NCBI GenBank assembly: GCA_035623515.1
Contig: DASPTH010000416.1
Span: 1-13,734 of the forward strand
Length of the DNA stretch: 13,734 nt
Reading direction: 5' to 3'
From: DASPTH01 sp035623515
GTDB taxonomy: Bacteria > Actinomycetota > Acidimicrobiia > IMCC26256 > DASPTH01
In this document: one piece after another, positions 1 to 7,493 of the stretch
How the letters are laid out: every line of letters starts with the position of its first letter
Numbering within the stretch: the first letter of the stretch is position 1
Notes under the pieces: generated by a model
Seen by the model: the letters and a program-made list of their open reading frames with translations, nothing else
Told to the model about the DNA's origin: nothing
Databases searched by the model: none
Translations under genes and position numbers: made by a program

Positions 1-893
1 CCCGCGGTCAGGCGGTCGTCGGCCATGGCGGCGAGCACGGTCCCCGCGTCCCACGCGTCGAGCAGGTCGAGCGGGCTGCGCGAGTGCAACGGGCGCAGGA
101 CCGACGTGAGCCCCGTGATGTGAGCGATCGGCGCGGTGGAGAGGCTGCCGGCCGGGACCACCGCCGGGGGCGGCGACGTGTCCAGCGCACCGAACGCCGC
201 CCAGGTGCGCACGTCGGCGAGGAACGTGCGGTGCGTATGGATCACGCCCTTCGGCGCCGACGTGGTCCCCGACGTGTACCCGATCACGACCGGGCTGTCG
301 GGGTCCACCCTCGCCGGGTGGTCGAGCGCATCCGCGCGCGCGAGGGTCTCGCCCCACCAGCGGACGGTCGCGCCGAGGTCGGCGCTCGCCGTCTCCTCGG
401 CCGGGACGACGATCACGAGCTCGAGGTCGTCGAGCCCGGGGCGAACGGCCTCGAGGTTGGCGAGATAGTCCTGGCGCCCGAACCGGTCGGCGGTGATCAG
501 CACGCGCGCCCGGCTCTGGCGGAGGATGTGGCCGACCTCCTGCGCGCCGTAGATGTGCACGATCGGGACGAGCACCGCGCCGAGCTCGAGCAGGCCGTAG
601 AGACTCGCCACCGCCTCCGCCCAGTTCGGCAGTTGGAAGGCCACGACGTCGCCCGGGCCGACGCCTCGCGCCAGGAGCGCACCGGCGAGGCGCCGGCCCG
701 CGTCGGCGATGTCGTCGACGGTGCCGGCGAAGGGGTGCACCCGGGAGCGGACCCGGCAGGGCAGGGCGGCCGCGGCCGCGAGTCCCGTCGTCACGAGGTC
801 GGTGAGGGTGTCGTCGGTCCACCAGCCCTCGTCGCGGTAGTGGCGCGCGAGCTCGGCCGACGGGTGGCGCGGCTCCCAGGTGGGCGCGGTCAT
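1..893 (-). CDS. AMP-dependent acyl-CoA synthetase/ligase, 3' end cut off by the window
   Basis: This is an adenylate-forming enzyme expected to activate a carboxylic acid with ATP and CoA to the acyl-CoA in the cytoplasm. About 297 codons are visible, and the frame is open to the left edge with no stop, so the C-terminal lid domain lies outside the window. The phosphate-binding motif YTSGTTSAPKG is at residues 206-216, followed by a conserved HTHRT. Upstream is the usual N-terminal substrate-domain pattern (VAFQLPNW, then GAVLVPIVHIY). This style recalls medium-chain or cyclohexanecarboxylate-CoA ligases rather than short-chain acetyl-CoA synthetase, but the substrate cannot be read. The ATG at 893 overlaps the stop of the upstream crotonase gene as ATGA, and a GAGGG lies 3 bases before it. 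It is the last visible gene of the left block and is probably translationally coupled to the crotonase. Confidence 0.93.
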   Translation of the reverse strand, partial: MTAPTWEPRHPSAELARHYRDEGWWTDDTLTDLVTTGLAAAAALPCRVRSRVHPFAGTVDDIADAGRRLAGALLARGVGPGDVVAFQLPNWAEAVASLYGLLELGAVLVPIVHIYGAQEVGHILRQSRARVLITADRFGRQDYLANLEAVRPGLDDLELVIVVPAEETASADLGATVRWWGETLARADALDHPARVDPDSPVVIGYTSGTTSAPKGVIHTHRTFLADVRTWAAFGALDTSPPPAVVPAGSLSTAPIAHITGLTSVLRPLHSRSPLDLLDAWDAGTVLAAMADDRLTA

Positions 894-1681
894 CGGCCCT
901 CGAAGCGTGGCGGGCGCCGCTCGCGGGACGCCTGCACGCCCTCGGCCCAGTCGGCCGAGACCTCGAGGAGCTCCTGCTCGGCCGCCTCGTGCTCGACGGC
1001 AGCGCGGAAGCGGTCGGCGAGGCCGGCGCGCATCGTGCGCCGGATCGCGCCCAGCGCGAGCGGCGCGCCGCCGGCGATCTCGGCGGCGAGCGCGTGCGCC
1101 TCGACGCGCAGCGTGTCGGCGGGCACGAGACGGTCGCACAGGCCGATGCGGTACGCCTCCTCACCGTTGAAGCGGCGACCCGTGTACAGCAGGTCGAGCG
1201 CGCGCTGCCGGCCGACGATCTCGGGAAGCGTGGCCGAAAGCCCGAAGACGTGGTGGAAGCCGAGTCGGACGAAGTTCGCCGCGAACCGCGCCTCGGGGCA
1301 CGCCACCCGCAGGTCGGCCGAGCACACGAGCCCGAGCCCGGCGCCGACCGCCGCACCCTGCACCGCAGCCACGACGGGCGTCTGCGCCGCGAACATGCGC
1401 GTGGCCTCACGGAACACCATCTCGGGACCGTCGACGGCCGCGACCGCGTCCGCGTCGCTCGATCGACCGACGAGGTTCGCGCCCGCGCAGAAGTGCTTGC
1501 CCTCGGAGCAGAGCAGGATGGCGCGGCACGCGGGGTCGGCGTCGAGCGCGGTGTACGCGTCGGCGAGCCACCGAATGACGTCGGTGTCGAAGTAGTTCTC
1601 GGGTGGCCGGTGCATCTCGACGGTCGCGACGTACTCGTCGTCGAGCGCCACGGTGACGTCGCCGAACCGCAGATCAGTCAT
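890..1681 (-). CDS. Crotonase-fold enoyl-CoA hydratase/isomerase family protein lacking both canonical catalytic glutamates
   Basis: The protein has 263 residues, normal for a single-domain crotonase. The oxyanion-hole segments are clear: EGKHFCAGANL at about 60-70 and VQGAAVGAGLG at 107-117, followed by CSADLRVA. By motif alignment with FadB-type hydratases, the first glutamate (the E of GGGCE) is Gly117 and the second (the E of LPE) is Phe137. A classical syn-hydration mechanism is therefore unlikely, and an isomerase, retro-Claisen, thioesterase or other crotonase reaction on an acyl-CoA is more plausible. Residues GFHHVFGL at 141-148 mark a subgroup I have seen only as unassigned actinobacterial crotonases. 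The ATG at 1681 has AGGAG six bases upstream. It overlaps the dehydrogenase gene by 8 bases, and its own stop overlaps the ligase start. The fold assignment is secure; the reaction is not. Confidence 0.93.
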   Translation of the reverse strand: MTDLRFGDVTVALDDEYVATVEMHRPPENYFDTDVIRWLADAYTALDADPACRAILLCSEGKHFCAGANLVGRSSDADAVAAVDGPEMVFREATRMFAAQTPVVAAVQGAAVGAGLGLVCSADLRVACPEARFAANFVRLGFHHVFGLSATLPEIVGRQRALDLLYTGRRFNGEEAYRIGLCDRLVPADTLRVEAHALAAEIAGGAPLALGAIRRTMRAGLADRFRAAVEHEAAEQELLEVSADWAEGVQASRERRPPRFEGR

Positions 1682-2615
1682 CGTCGTCTCCTGTGGGGAT
1701 CGCGCCGAACAGGTCGGCGTTGGGAGCGGCGCGCGCGACGAGGTCGGTGACCACCGGGCCGAGGTCGGCGGCGTCCCATCGACCGCTCCGTTCGGCCGAC
1801 GGACCGGCGCGCCAGCCCTCGACGACGGCGATGCGGCCGCCGCGGACGGAGAACACGCGACCCGTGACGTGCGCGGCCTCCGGGCTCGACAGCCACGCCA
1901 CCAGCGGCGCCATGTTCTCCGGAGCGTGGAAGTCGAAGTCGGCGGCGGGATCCGGCCGGTAGGCGTCGGGTCCCCGTGCCTGCTCGGTCATGCGCGTGCG
2001 CGCGCTCGGGTTGATCGCGTTGACGGTCACGCCGTACCGCGCGAGCTCCTTCGCGGCGATGACCGTGAACGCGGCGATGCCCGCCTTGGCCGCGCCGTAG
2101 TTCGCCTGGCCCACGTTTCCGTACAACCCCGAAGCCGACGTGGTGTTGACGACGCGGGCGTCGCGGCCTGCTCCGGCCTTCGCCCGGTCACGCCAGTACG
2201 CAGCCGCCCATCGCACCGGCGCGAACGTGCCGCGCAGGTGCACCCGGATGACGGCATCCCACTCCTCGCCCGACATGTTCACGAGCATCCGGTCGCGAAG
2301 GATGCCCGCGTTGTTCACGACGATGTCGAGAGCGCCGAACGAGTCGACCGCGGTCTGCACCAGCCGCTGCGCCCCCGCCCAGTCGGCCACGTCGTCGTCG
2401 TTCGCGACGGCGTCTCCGCCCGCGGCCCGGATCTCGTCGACGACCTCGTCGGCGGGTTGCTGCGACGAGCCCTCGCCGTCGATGGCAGCCCCGACGTCGT
2501 TCACCACGACCTTCGCACCCTGGCGCGCCAATTCGAGCGCGTGGGCACGGCCGATGCCGCGACCGGCGCCGGTGACGACGGCGACGCGGCCGGCATTGAT
2601 CCCCGGCACCGTCAT
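1674..2615 (-). CDS. Short-chain dehydrogenase/reductase, HSD17B4-like (3R)-hydroxyacyl-CoA dehydrogenase type
   Basis: This is an NAD(P)-dependent SDR of about 313 residues. It shows the cofactor motif TGAGRGIG (15-22), the acidic VVVND after strand 2, NNAG (101-104) and the catalytic set Ser160/Ser162, Tyr173 and Lys177 within SASGLYGNVGQANYGAAK. Segments such as NNAGILRDRM and GNVGQANY closely resemble the dehydrogenase part of peroxisomal multifunctional enzyme type 2 (HSD17B4). That enzyme oxidises (3R)-hydroxyacyl-CoA in the beta-oxidation of branched and steroid side chains, and a similar role is inferred here. No MaoC hydratase or SCP2 domain is attached. The frame is open further upstream to 2693, but that part looks non-coding and overlaps the previous gene, so I start at the ATG at 2615; a GTG at 2609 has better ribosome-binding-site spacing. 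The stop overlaps the crotonase start by 8 bases. Confidence 0.94.
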   Translation of the reverse strand: MTVPGINAGRVAVVTGAGRGIGRAHALELARQGAKVVVNDVGAAIDGEGSSQQPADEVVDEIRAAGGDAVANDDDVADWAGAQRLVQTAVDSFGALDIVVNNAGILRDRMLVNMSGEEWDAVIRVHLRGTFAPVRWAAAYWRDRAKAGAGRDARVVNTTSASGLYGNVGQANYGAAKAGIAAFTVIAAKELARYGVTVNAINPSARTRMTEQARGPDAYRPDPAADFDFHAPENMAPLVAWLSSPEAAHVTGRVFSVRGGRIAVVEGWRAGPSAERSGRWDAADLGPVVTDLVARAAPNADLFGAIPTGDDDD

Positions 2616-2624
2616 TCCTCCTTC
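2616..2624 (-). promoter_or_regulatory. Strong ribosome binding site before the short-chain dehydrogenase
   Basis: On the minus strand GAAGGAGG is followed by a single A and then the ATG at 2615, which is too close for normal initiation. From the same site the in-frame GTG at 2609-2607 is about 7 bases away, the usual distance. The true start may therefore be that GTG, giving a protein two residues shorter. The 28-base gap to the upstream gene is otherwise empty. Confidence 0.6.
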
Positions 2625-2643
2625 TTCCTGTTTCTCCCCGCTC

Positions 2644-3873
2644 TCATTCCTCGTGCGGCGCCTGCCAGATCGCGCCGCAGTCCACGAGTTCACGCACCGC
2701 GGTCGCGCCCGACCCGAGCCACGTCTCGAGGACCTCGGCGGTGTGCTCGCCGAGACGGGCGCCCCGGGACACGACGCGCCCGGGCGTGCGGCTCAACCGG
2801 CTCGGCGTGTCGGGGTACTCGACGGGCCCGATGTCGGGGTGGGCGATCTCGACGAACGCACCCCGGGCGCGGTGCTGCGCGTCCCGCCAGAGATCCTCGC
2901 TGTTCTGCACCGGCGCCGCGGCGAGACCGATCTTCTGCAGCTTGTGCGTGACCTGGAGCGGCGTGAGCGGTGCCGCCCACTGCTCGACGGCGTCGCGCAG
3001 CGCCTCGCGGTCGGGCGGCGGGGCGACCGGCAGACCGTGCCGGTCGAGATCGTCGCGGCCGAGGTACTCGCACAGCACGTGCCAGTCGCGCGCGTCCTCC
3101 AGCTCGATCGCCGCCCACGCATCGGCGCCCGCGCACCGGACCACGCCCGAGAAGAGCGCGCCCGGCACCTCGTTCGGCGCCGCCTCCCACTCGCGGCCGT
3201 TCGCCAGTGCGTCGAGGTAGAGGGGCGCCATGAGCGCGGCGCCCGTCTCCGCCTGCGCCAGGTCGACATGGACACCGGGCGCGCCCTGCTCGACGGCGGC
3301 GAGGCCGGCCACGACCGCGCTCGCGCCGTGGACGGCCGCCACGACGTCGAAGTGCGTGCCGTCGATCGCCCACGCCGCGGTGAGGCCGAGATGGTTGTTG
3401 ATGTTCGACGCGTACGCCCGGTGGCCGGCGAGCGGACCGGAGCGCCCGTACCCGGAGATCGAGAGCATCACGAGCCGCGGGTTCTGTGCGCGCAGAGCCT
3501 CGAACGAGCAGCCCCACGACTCCATCGTCCCGGGCCCCAGGTTCTCGACGACGACGTCGGCGTGCGCGACGAGCGCGCGGAACGTGTCGCGGCCGGCGCC
3601 CGCGCGCATGTCGATGCACACGCTGCGCACGCTGCGCGCCAGCCCCGCGTACAGTGCGGCCGTCGGCAGACCGGAGGGCTCGAACAACTCGCCGTGATCG
3701 GGGGAGTGGTACGAGCGGAGCGCCTCGGGCCGCTCGCGCGACTCGATCTTGACGACGTCGGCGCCGAGCTCGGCCAGCAACAGCGGGCAGAGGTTCCCGG
3801 CGACGAACGACCCGAACGACAGCACGCGGACGCCCTGCAGCAGGGACACGGGGGCGGCGCTAGACGAAGCCAT
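2644..3873 (-). CDS. Class III (CaiB/BaiF-type) CoA-transferase family protein A1
   Basis: The protein has 409 residues, the normal length for the family. The N-terminal block LLQGVRVLSFGSFVAGN followed by LLAELGADVVKIE is the standard CaiB/BaiF opening, VVVENLGPGTMESWG (108-122) follows, and SISGYGRSGP is at 138-147. The family moves CoA between carboxylic acids through an aspartyl-CoA thioester (Asp169 of formyl-CoA transferase). Aligning the motif here (VHGASAVVAGLAAV, 181-194) puts Ala179 at that place, with an Asp three residues earlier (Asp176), so the nucleophile is uncertain. The gene overlaps the 3' end of CoA-transferase A2 by 14 bases and lies 28 bases before the dehydrogenase. The adjacency suggests a two-subunit enzyme like benzylsuccinate CoA-transferase BbsEF, or a racemase-type relative. 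The family call is certain; the donor and acceptor are unknown. Confidence 0.94.
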   Translation of the reverse strand: MASSSAAPVSLLQGVRVLSFGSFVAGNLCPLLLAELGADVVKIESRERPEALRSYHSPDHGELFEPSGLPTAALYAGLARSVRSVCIDMRAGAGRDTFRALVAHADVVVENLGPGTMESWGCSFEALRAQNPRLVMLSISGYGRSGPLAGHRAYASNINNHLGLTAAWAIDGTHFDVVAAVHGASAVVAGLAAVEQGAPGVHVDLAQAETGAALMAPLYLDALANGREWEAAPNEVPGALFSGVVRCAGADAWAAIELEDARDWHVLCEYLGRDDLDRHGLPVAPPPDREALRDAVEQWAAPLTPLQVTHKLQKIGLAAAPVQNSEDLWRDAQHRARGAFVEIAHPDIGPVEYPDTPSRLSRTPGRVVSRGARLGEHTAEVLETWLGSGATAVRELVDCGAIWQAPHEE

Positions 3874-5077
3874 CGGACCGCCACTTCTCCAGCTCCTCGG
3901 GCGAGTGCCCGAGCTCGTCCACGTAGACGTCCTCGTTCGCCTCGCCGAGGGTCGGCGCGGACCGCTGGTAGCCGACGAGCGTGGGTGACGACGCGAAGGG
4001 CGGCCCGGGGATCTCGAAGTCGCCGGTTCCCTCCCTGTGCGTCGGCACGAAGTAGCCGCGCGCTCTCGCCTGCGGATCGCGCACGAACTCGCCGGGAGTG
4101 TGCATGAGCGCGCACGGGAGACCGGCGGCCTGGGCCTCGCTCACGAGGCGACGCGCGTCCCAGGTGGCCAGCAGCTCGGCGATGATCTCGGTGAGCACGT
4201 CGAACAGCTCGATGCGCACCTTTCGTTCGCGGTACACGGGGTCGAGCAGCACGCCGGGCCGTCCCACCACGTCGAGGAAGATGTCCCAGTGCTGCGGGGC
4301 GTGCGCGCCCACGTCGACCCAGCCGTCACGACACTTCCAGATGCCGCCCGGCGGCGGGCCGAAGTTCGTCGCCCGGGTCACGATGCGCCCACTGACGTCG
4401 TAGAGGTCCTTCACCAACTTGTTGAACAGGGCGACTTCGTGGACCGACTGGTCGATCACCTGCCCGCGCGCCGCGCGCGGGCTGCGCAGCACCGACTGCA
4501 CGAGGAACGCGGCCCACACGCCCGCTTCGTCGACGAGCTGCTGACCGGGCATCGCGACCGGCGGGCCCTCGACGGGGCCGACGGGGTACATCGAGCCGCC
4601 GGCCGCGAACGAGGTGAACGGCGTGGCCCGCCACTCGCGGTACGGGCCGGTGAGCCCGAACGGCGTGACGAAGCACGTGAGCACGCCCGGTGGTGCCCAC
4701 GACAGCGCGGGCGCGTCGGCGACGAAGCCGACGAGGCGCTCACGCTCCCCGCGCGGCGACGCCACCACGACGTCGGCCGAGGAGGCGAGCTCGCCGAGCA
4801 GCGGTTCGGCGTCGCTCCGCTCCCAGTCGAGGGTGATCCCTCGCTTGTTGTGGTGGTAGTAGGCGAAGACGAGGCTCGCCTCCGGACCGGTCGCGCCGTC
4901 TCGGTACGGAGGGACCGAACGCAGCCGGTCGCCGGTGGGCAACTCGACCTTGACGACGTCGGCGCCGAGGTCGGCCAGGATCTTGGTGCAGCACGCGCCG
5001 GTCCGGCCGCTGACGTCGAGCACACGGAACCCGACGAGCGGCCCGCGCGAGTCGGGCCCGGGAGGCCGACTCGTCAC
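3860..5077 (-). CDS. Class III (CaiB/BaiF-type) CoA-transferase family protein A2
   Basis: From the GTG at 5077 the protein has 405 residues. Features are LVGFRVLDVSGRTGACC and KILADLGADVVKVELP at the N-terminus, NKRGITLDWE at 77-86, and VTPFGLTGPYREW at 137-149. The C-terminal part has KCRDGWVDVGAH and a final segment ending SPEELEKWRSDGFV. Near the expected nucleophile, QQLVDEAGVW places Val182 at the formal Asp position and Asp183 one residue later, so activity by the aspartyl-CoA route is possible but not assured. The open frame extends to 5599, but that stretch is antisense-like and lies inside the monooxygenase gene. The GTG overlaps the monooxygenase stop as GTGA, the typical coupled start, and I see no Shine-Dalgarno sequence. 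The gene overlaps A1 by 14 bases, and the two probably work as a pair. Confidence 0.92.
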   Translation of the reverse strand: MTSRPPGPDSRGPLVGFRVLDVSGRTGACCTKILADLGADVVKVELPTGDRLRSVPPYRDGATGPEASLVFAYYHHNKRGITLDWERSDAEPLLGELASSADVVVASPRGERERLVGFVADAPALSWAPPGVLTCFVTPFGLTGPYREWRATPFTSFAAGGSMYPVGPVEGPPVAMPGQQLVDEAGVWAAFLVQSVLRSPRAARGQVIDQSVHEVALFNKLVKDLYDVSGRIVTRATNFGPPPGGIWKCRDGWVDVGAHAPQHWDIFLDVVGRPGVLLDPVYRERKVRIELFDVLTEIIAELLATWDARRLVSEAQAAGLPCALMHTPGEFVRDPQARARGYFVPTHREGTGDFEIPGPPFASSPTLVGYQRSAPTLGEANEDVYVDELGHSPEELEKWRSDGFV

Positions 5078-6216
5078 GAGGACGCGGGCTGTGCGGTGGC
5101 CTGGCCCACGGCGGCGACGCCGTCGGCCTGCACGACGGGCAGCACCTCGCTCGCGAACAGCCGGAGGCTGCGCTCGCTCTCGACGACGGACATCCCCGCG
5201 ATCGAGTGGAGCATCACGATGTGGTCGGTGCCGGTGGCGTCGGCATACATGCGGACCTTCTCGATGCAGCGCTCGGGGGTGCCGAAGATCCCGCTCTGGA
5301 TGTAGTCGTCGCGCGGCGAGTCGCCGCGCGGCGGACCTCCCCCGGCGGGTGAGTACTGCTCGTAACCCTTGATGCCTGCGTACTGCTCCGGCTGATCGAA
5401 GCCGTAGTGCCGGCGCGAGCCGTCGATGTAGCCGCCGAACGCGCGGTCGGCCATCGCCATCGCCTCGTCGTCGCTCGGCGCGCAGTAGCCGGGTACCGCG
5501 AGGATCGGACGCGTCGGGCCGAGCCCGTTCTGCGCGCGCGCCGCGTTGAACAACGCGCAGTTCTCCGTCACCGTCGCGACCGACGCCCCGCCCGTGCACA
5601 TCAGGTCGAGACCCATCGCGGCCACGATCTCGAGGCTCGGCTTGCTCACGAGCGCGCCGTAGATCTTCGTGCCGAGGGACGACGATCGCGGCCGCGGGCG
5701 AGTGGTCGCGTCCTCGACCCGGTAGTGGCGGCCCTCGTAGGAGATGTGCGTGCCGCCGAGCGCGAGCCGGAGGATGTCGACACCCTCCTTGAACAGCTCC
5801 CTCGCCTCGCCCTGGTCGATGCCGAGATAGCGGTACTCGCTCGGCGAGCTCCCGCGCCCCACACCGAGGTGGATCTCACGGCCGCCCAGCAGGTTGTCGA
5901 GGACCGAGAGCTCCTCGGCGACGCGGAGCGGGTTGTTCCACGGCAGGACGATGACGCACGTCCCCATCTCGAGCCGCTCCGTCCGACCCGCCATGTAGTA
6001 GAGGATCGCGAGCGGGTTGCTCGTCATGTGGTACGGCGACCCGTGGTGCTCCACCTGGAACAGCGCGTCGAACCCGAGCGGTTCGAGCAGGTCGGCGATG
6101 TGGACGTTGTCGTCGTACACCTGGCCGTCGCGGATCTTCGGAACCGCGCGCGGGTTCTCCGTGTCGGTGGCGACCCAGTCGGCGCCCTGGAAACCGAGGA
6201 ACACGCTGATCCTCAT
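5074..6216 (-). CDS. Luciferase-like monooxygenase (LLM class, flavin or F420 dependent)
   Basis: The protein has 380 residues with the TIM-barrel pattern of bacterial luciferase-like oxidoreductases. It starts MRISVFLGFQ, has FQVEHHGSPY at 53-62, then a conserved strand and helix region LPWNNPLRVAEELSVLDNL followed by GREIHLGVGRG (112-122), where flavin or F420 phosphate binding is expected. Such enzymes use FMNH2 with oxygen for oxygenation or Baeyer-Villiger reactions, or use F420 for hydride transfer; the cofactor cannot be decided from sequence alone. The open frame runs to 6372, but the ATG at 6216 has GGAGGAGG six bases upstream and overlaps the amidohydrolase stop as ATGA, so it is the start. 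Together with the preceding amidohydrolase it probably forms an oxidation-hydrolysis or oxidation-decarboxylation pair. No separate flavin reductase is seen in the window. Confidence 0.93.
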   Translation of the reverse strand: MRISVFLGFQGADWVATDTENPRAVPKIRDGQVYDDNVHIADLLEPLGFDALFQVEHHGSPYHMTSNPLAILYYMAGRTERLEMGTCVIVLPWNNPLRVAEELSVLDNLLGGREIHLGVGRGSSPSEYRYLGIDQGEARELFKEGVDILRLALGGTHISYEGRHYRVEDATTRPRPRSSSLGTKIYGALVSKPSLEIVAAMGLDLMCTGGASVATVTENCALFNAARAQNGLGPTRPILAVPGYCAPSDDEAMAMADRAFGGYIDGSRRHYGFDQPEQYAGIKGYEQYSPAGGGPPRGDSPRDDYIQSGIFGTPERCIEKVRMYADATGTDHIVMLHSIAGMSVVESERSLRLFASEVLPVVQADGVAAVGQATAQPASS

Positions 6217-7463
6217 CGGTCGCCTCCTCCTGCTCGTCCCGCTCGTGTCACGGGCGGGTCGGCCGGTGTGAAGCGGAAGAGACGCTCGGCGTTCCCGCGC
6301 ATGATCTTGTAGCGGTGTTCGTCGGACAGGTCGGCAAGCTGCTTCTGCGCGTGCTCCAGACAATTCGGCCACGTGGAGTCGCTGTGCGGGTAGTCGGTCT
6401 CGATCATGACGTTGTCGACGCCGATGGCGTCGAGGTTCCGGACGCCGTGCGCGTCGTCGATGAAGCAGCCGTAGATGTGCCGGCGGAAGGTGTCGACGAC
6501 GGAGAAGCCTTCGAGGTCGACGCCCGCGTCCTCGCTGACGACGACGTGCCCCGACAGGGAGTCGTGCTTCACGTCACCGCTCGCGATCCAGAAGCGATGG
6601 GTGTCGACCGTCTGCGCGCAGCGCTCGAGGAAGAACGGGATCCAGCCGATCCCGCCCTCGGCGAGCGTGATCCTGATGCCGGGGAACTTGCGCAGCACGG
6701 GGCTGAAGAGCCACTCGATCATCGTGCCGGCGATGATCACCGGCGGAGACCACGACATCGTCACGAGCATGGGCGACTCGTCCGACATCGTGTACCGCTT
6801 GCTCGACGAGCCGATGTGGATGCAGATCACGGTGTTGGTCTCCTCGCACGCAGCCATCAGCGGGTCCCAGTGTCCCTGCCGGTCGTACACCGTGGGCAGG
6901 CCGAGCATCGCGGGGTTCTCGCAGAACGCGATCGCCCGAGCGCCCAGCGCCGCGGTGCGCCGCACCTCGTCCGCCGCCAACCCGGGGTCCCAGAGCGGAA
7001 CGAGCGTCATCGGGATGAAGCGGCCGGGCACGCGCCCGCACCACTCCTCGATCATCCAGTCGTTGTACGCCTGGACGCACAGGAGCGCGAGCGCACGGTC
7101 CTCCGCTTCGTTGAAGACCTGACCGCAGAACCGGGGGAACGACGGGAAGCAGAGCGACGCGAGCACCCCGGCCCGATCCATGTCCTCCACGCGCGCGACG
7201 GAGTCGTAGCAGCCGGGCCGCATCTCGTCGTAGGTGATGGGCTCGAAGCTGAACTCCTCGCGCCGCTTCCCCGCCACCGCGCCGAGGCCGGGCGTGACCA
7301 TGCGCCGCCCGTCGTACAGCCACGCTTCGCCGTCGCCGTCGCGCACCAGGCGGGGCGCCCGCTCGCGGTACTTGGCCGGCACACGCTCCTGCCAGACGTG
7401 TCCGGGTTCGAGCACGTGGTCGTCGACGGAGATCAGCCACTCTGTCGTGTTGTCGACCACCAT
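6213..7463 (-). CDS. Amidohydrolase-2 family (ACMSD-like) metal-dependent hydrolase or decarboxylase
   Basis: This is a 416-residue member of the amidohydrolase_2 family, whose known members decarboxylate or hydrolyse ring-cleavage and aromatic acids on a metal in a TIM barrel. Recognisable pieces are ISVDDHVLEP (11-20, the N-terminal metal motif with Asp14 and His16), CIHIGSS with His216, AEGGIGWIPFFLER (268-281, with Glu269 where many relatives have His), and IETDYPHSDSTWP (354-366) with the conserved Asp357. This residue pattern is shared by a large actinobacterial subgroup that often sits beside CoA-transferases and luciferase-like enzymes; its substrate is not known to me. The ATG at 7463 has GAGG six bases upstream. 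It lies 30 bases after CoA-transferase B and overlaps the monooxygenase by 4 bases. Confidence 0.94.
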   Translation of the reverse strand: MVVDNTTEWLISVDDHVLEPGHVWQERVPAKYRERAPRLVRDGDGEAWLYDGRRMVTPGLGAVAGKRREEFSFEPITYDEMRPGCYDSVARVEDMDRAGVLASLCFPSFPRFCGQVFNEAEDRALALLCVQAYNDWMIEEWCGRVPGRFIPMTLVPLWDPGLAADEVRRTAALGARAIAFCENPAMLGLPTVYDRQGHWDPLMAACEETNTVICIHIGSSSKRYTMSDESPMLVTMSWSPPVIIAGTMIEWLFSPVLRKFPGIRITLAEGGIGWIPFFLERCAQTVDTHRFWIASGDVKHDSLSGHVVVSEDAGVDLEGFSVVDTFRRHIYGCFIDDAHGVRNLDAIGVDNVMIETDYPHSDSTWPNCLEHAQKQLADLSDEHRYKIMRGNAERLFRFTPADPPVTRAGRAGGGDR

Positions 7464-7493
7464 CTGCGACCTCGTTTCGATGACGGCGGCACG

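Noticed and set aside
84..1595. 503-residue open frame on the plus strand
   Set aside because: It is antisense to the acyl-CoA ligase and crotonase, whose motifs are unambiguous. It is low-complexity Arg/Ala/Ser-rich.
2140..4107. 655-residue open frame on the plus strand
   Set aside because: It is antisense to the dehydrogenase and to CoA-transferases A1 and A2, which have clear motifs. It has biased composition and no motif of its own.
5078..5599. N-terminal extension of CoA-transferase A2
   Set aside because: The frame is open but lies within the monooxygenase coding region and is Arg-rich. The family start is at about 5077, where a GTGA overlap exists.
6217..6372. 52-residue extension of the monooxygenase
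   Set aside because: It overlaps the amidohydrolase C-terminus and has no family similarity. The ATG at 6216 has GGAGGAGG at good spacing.
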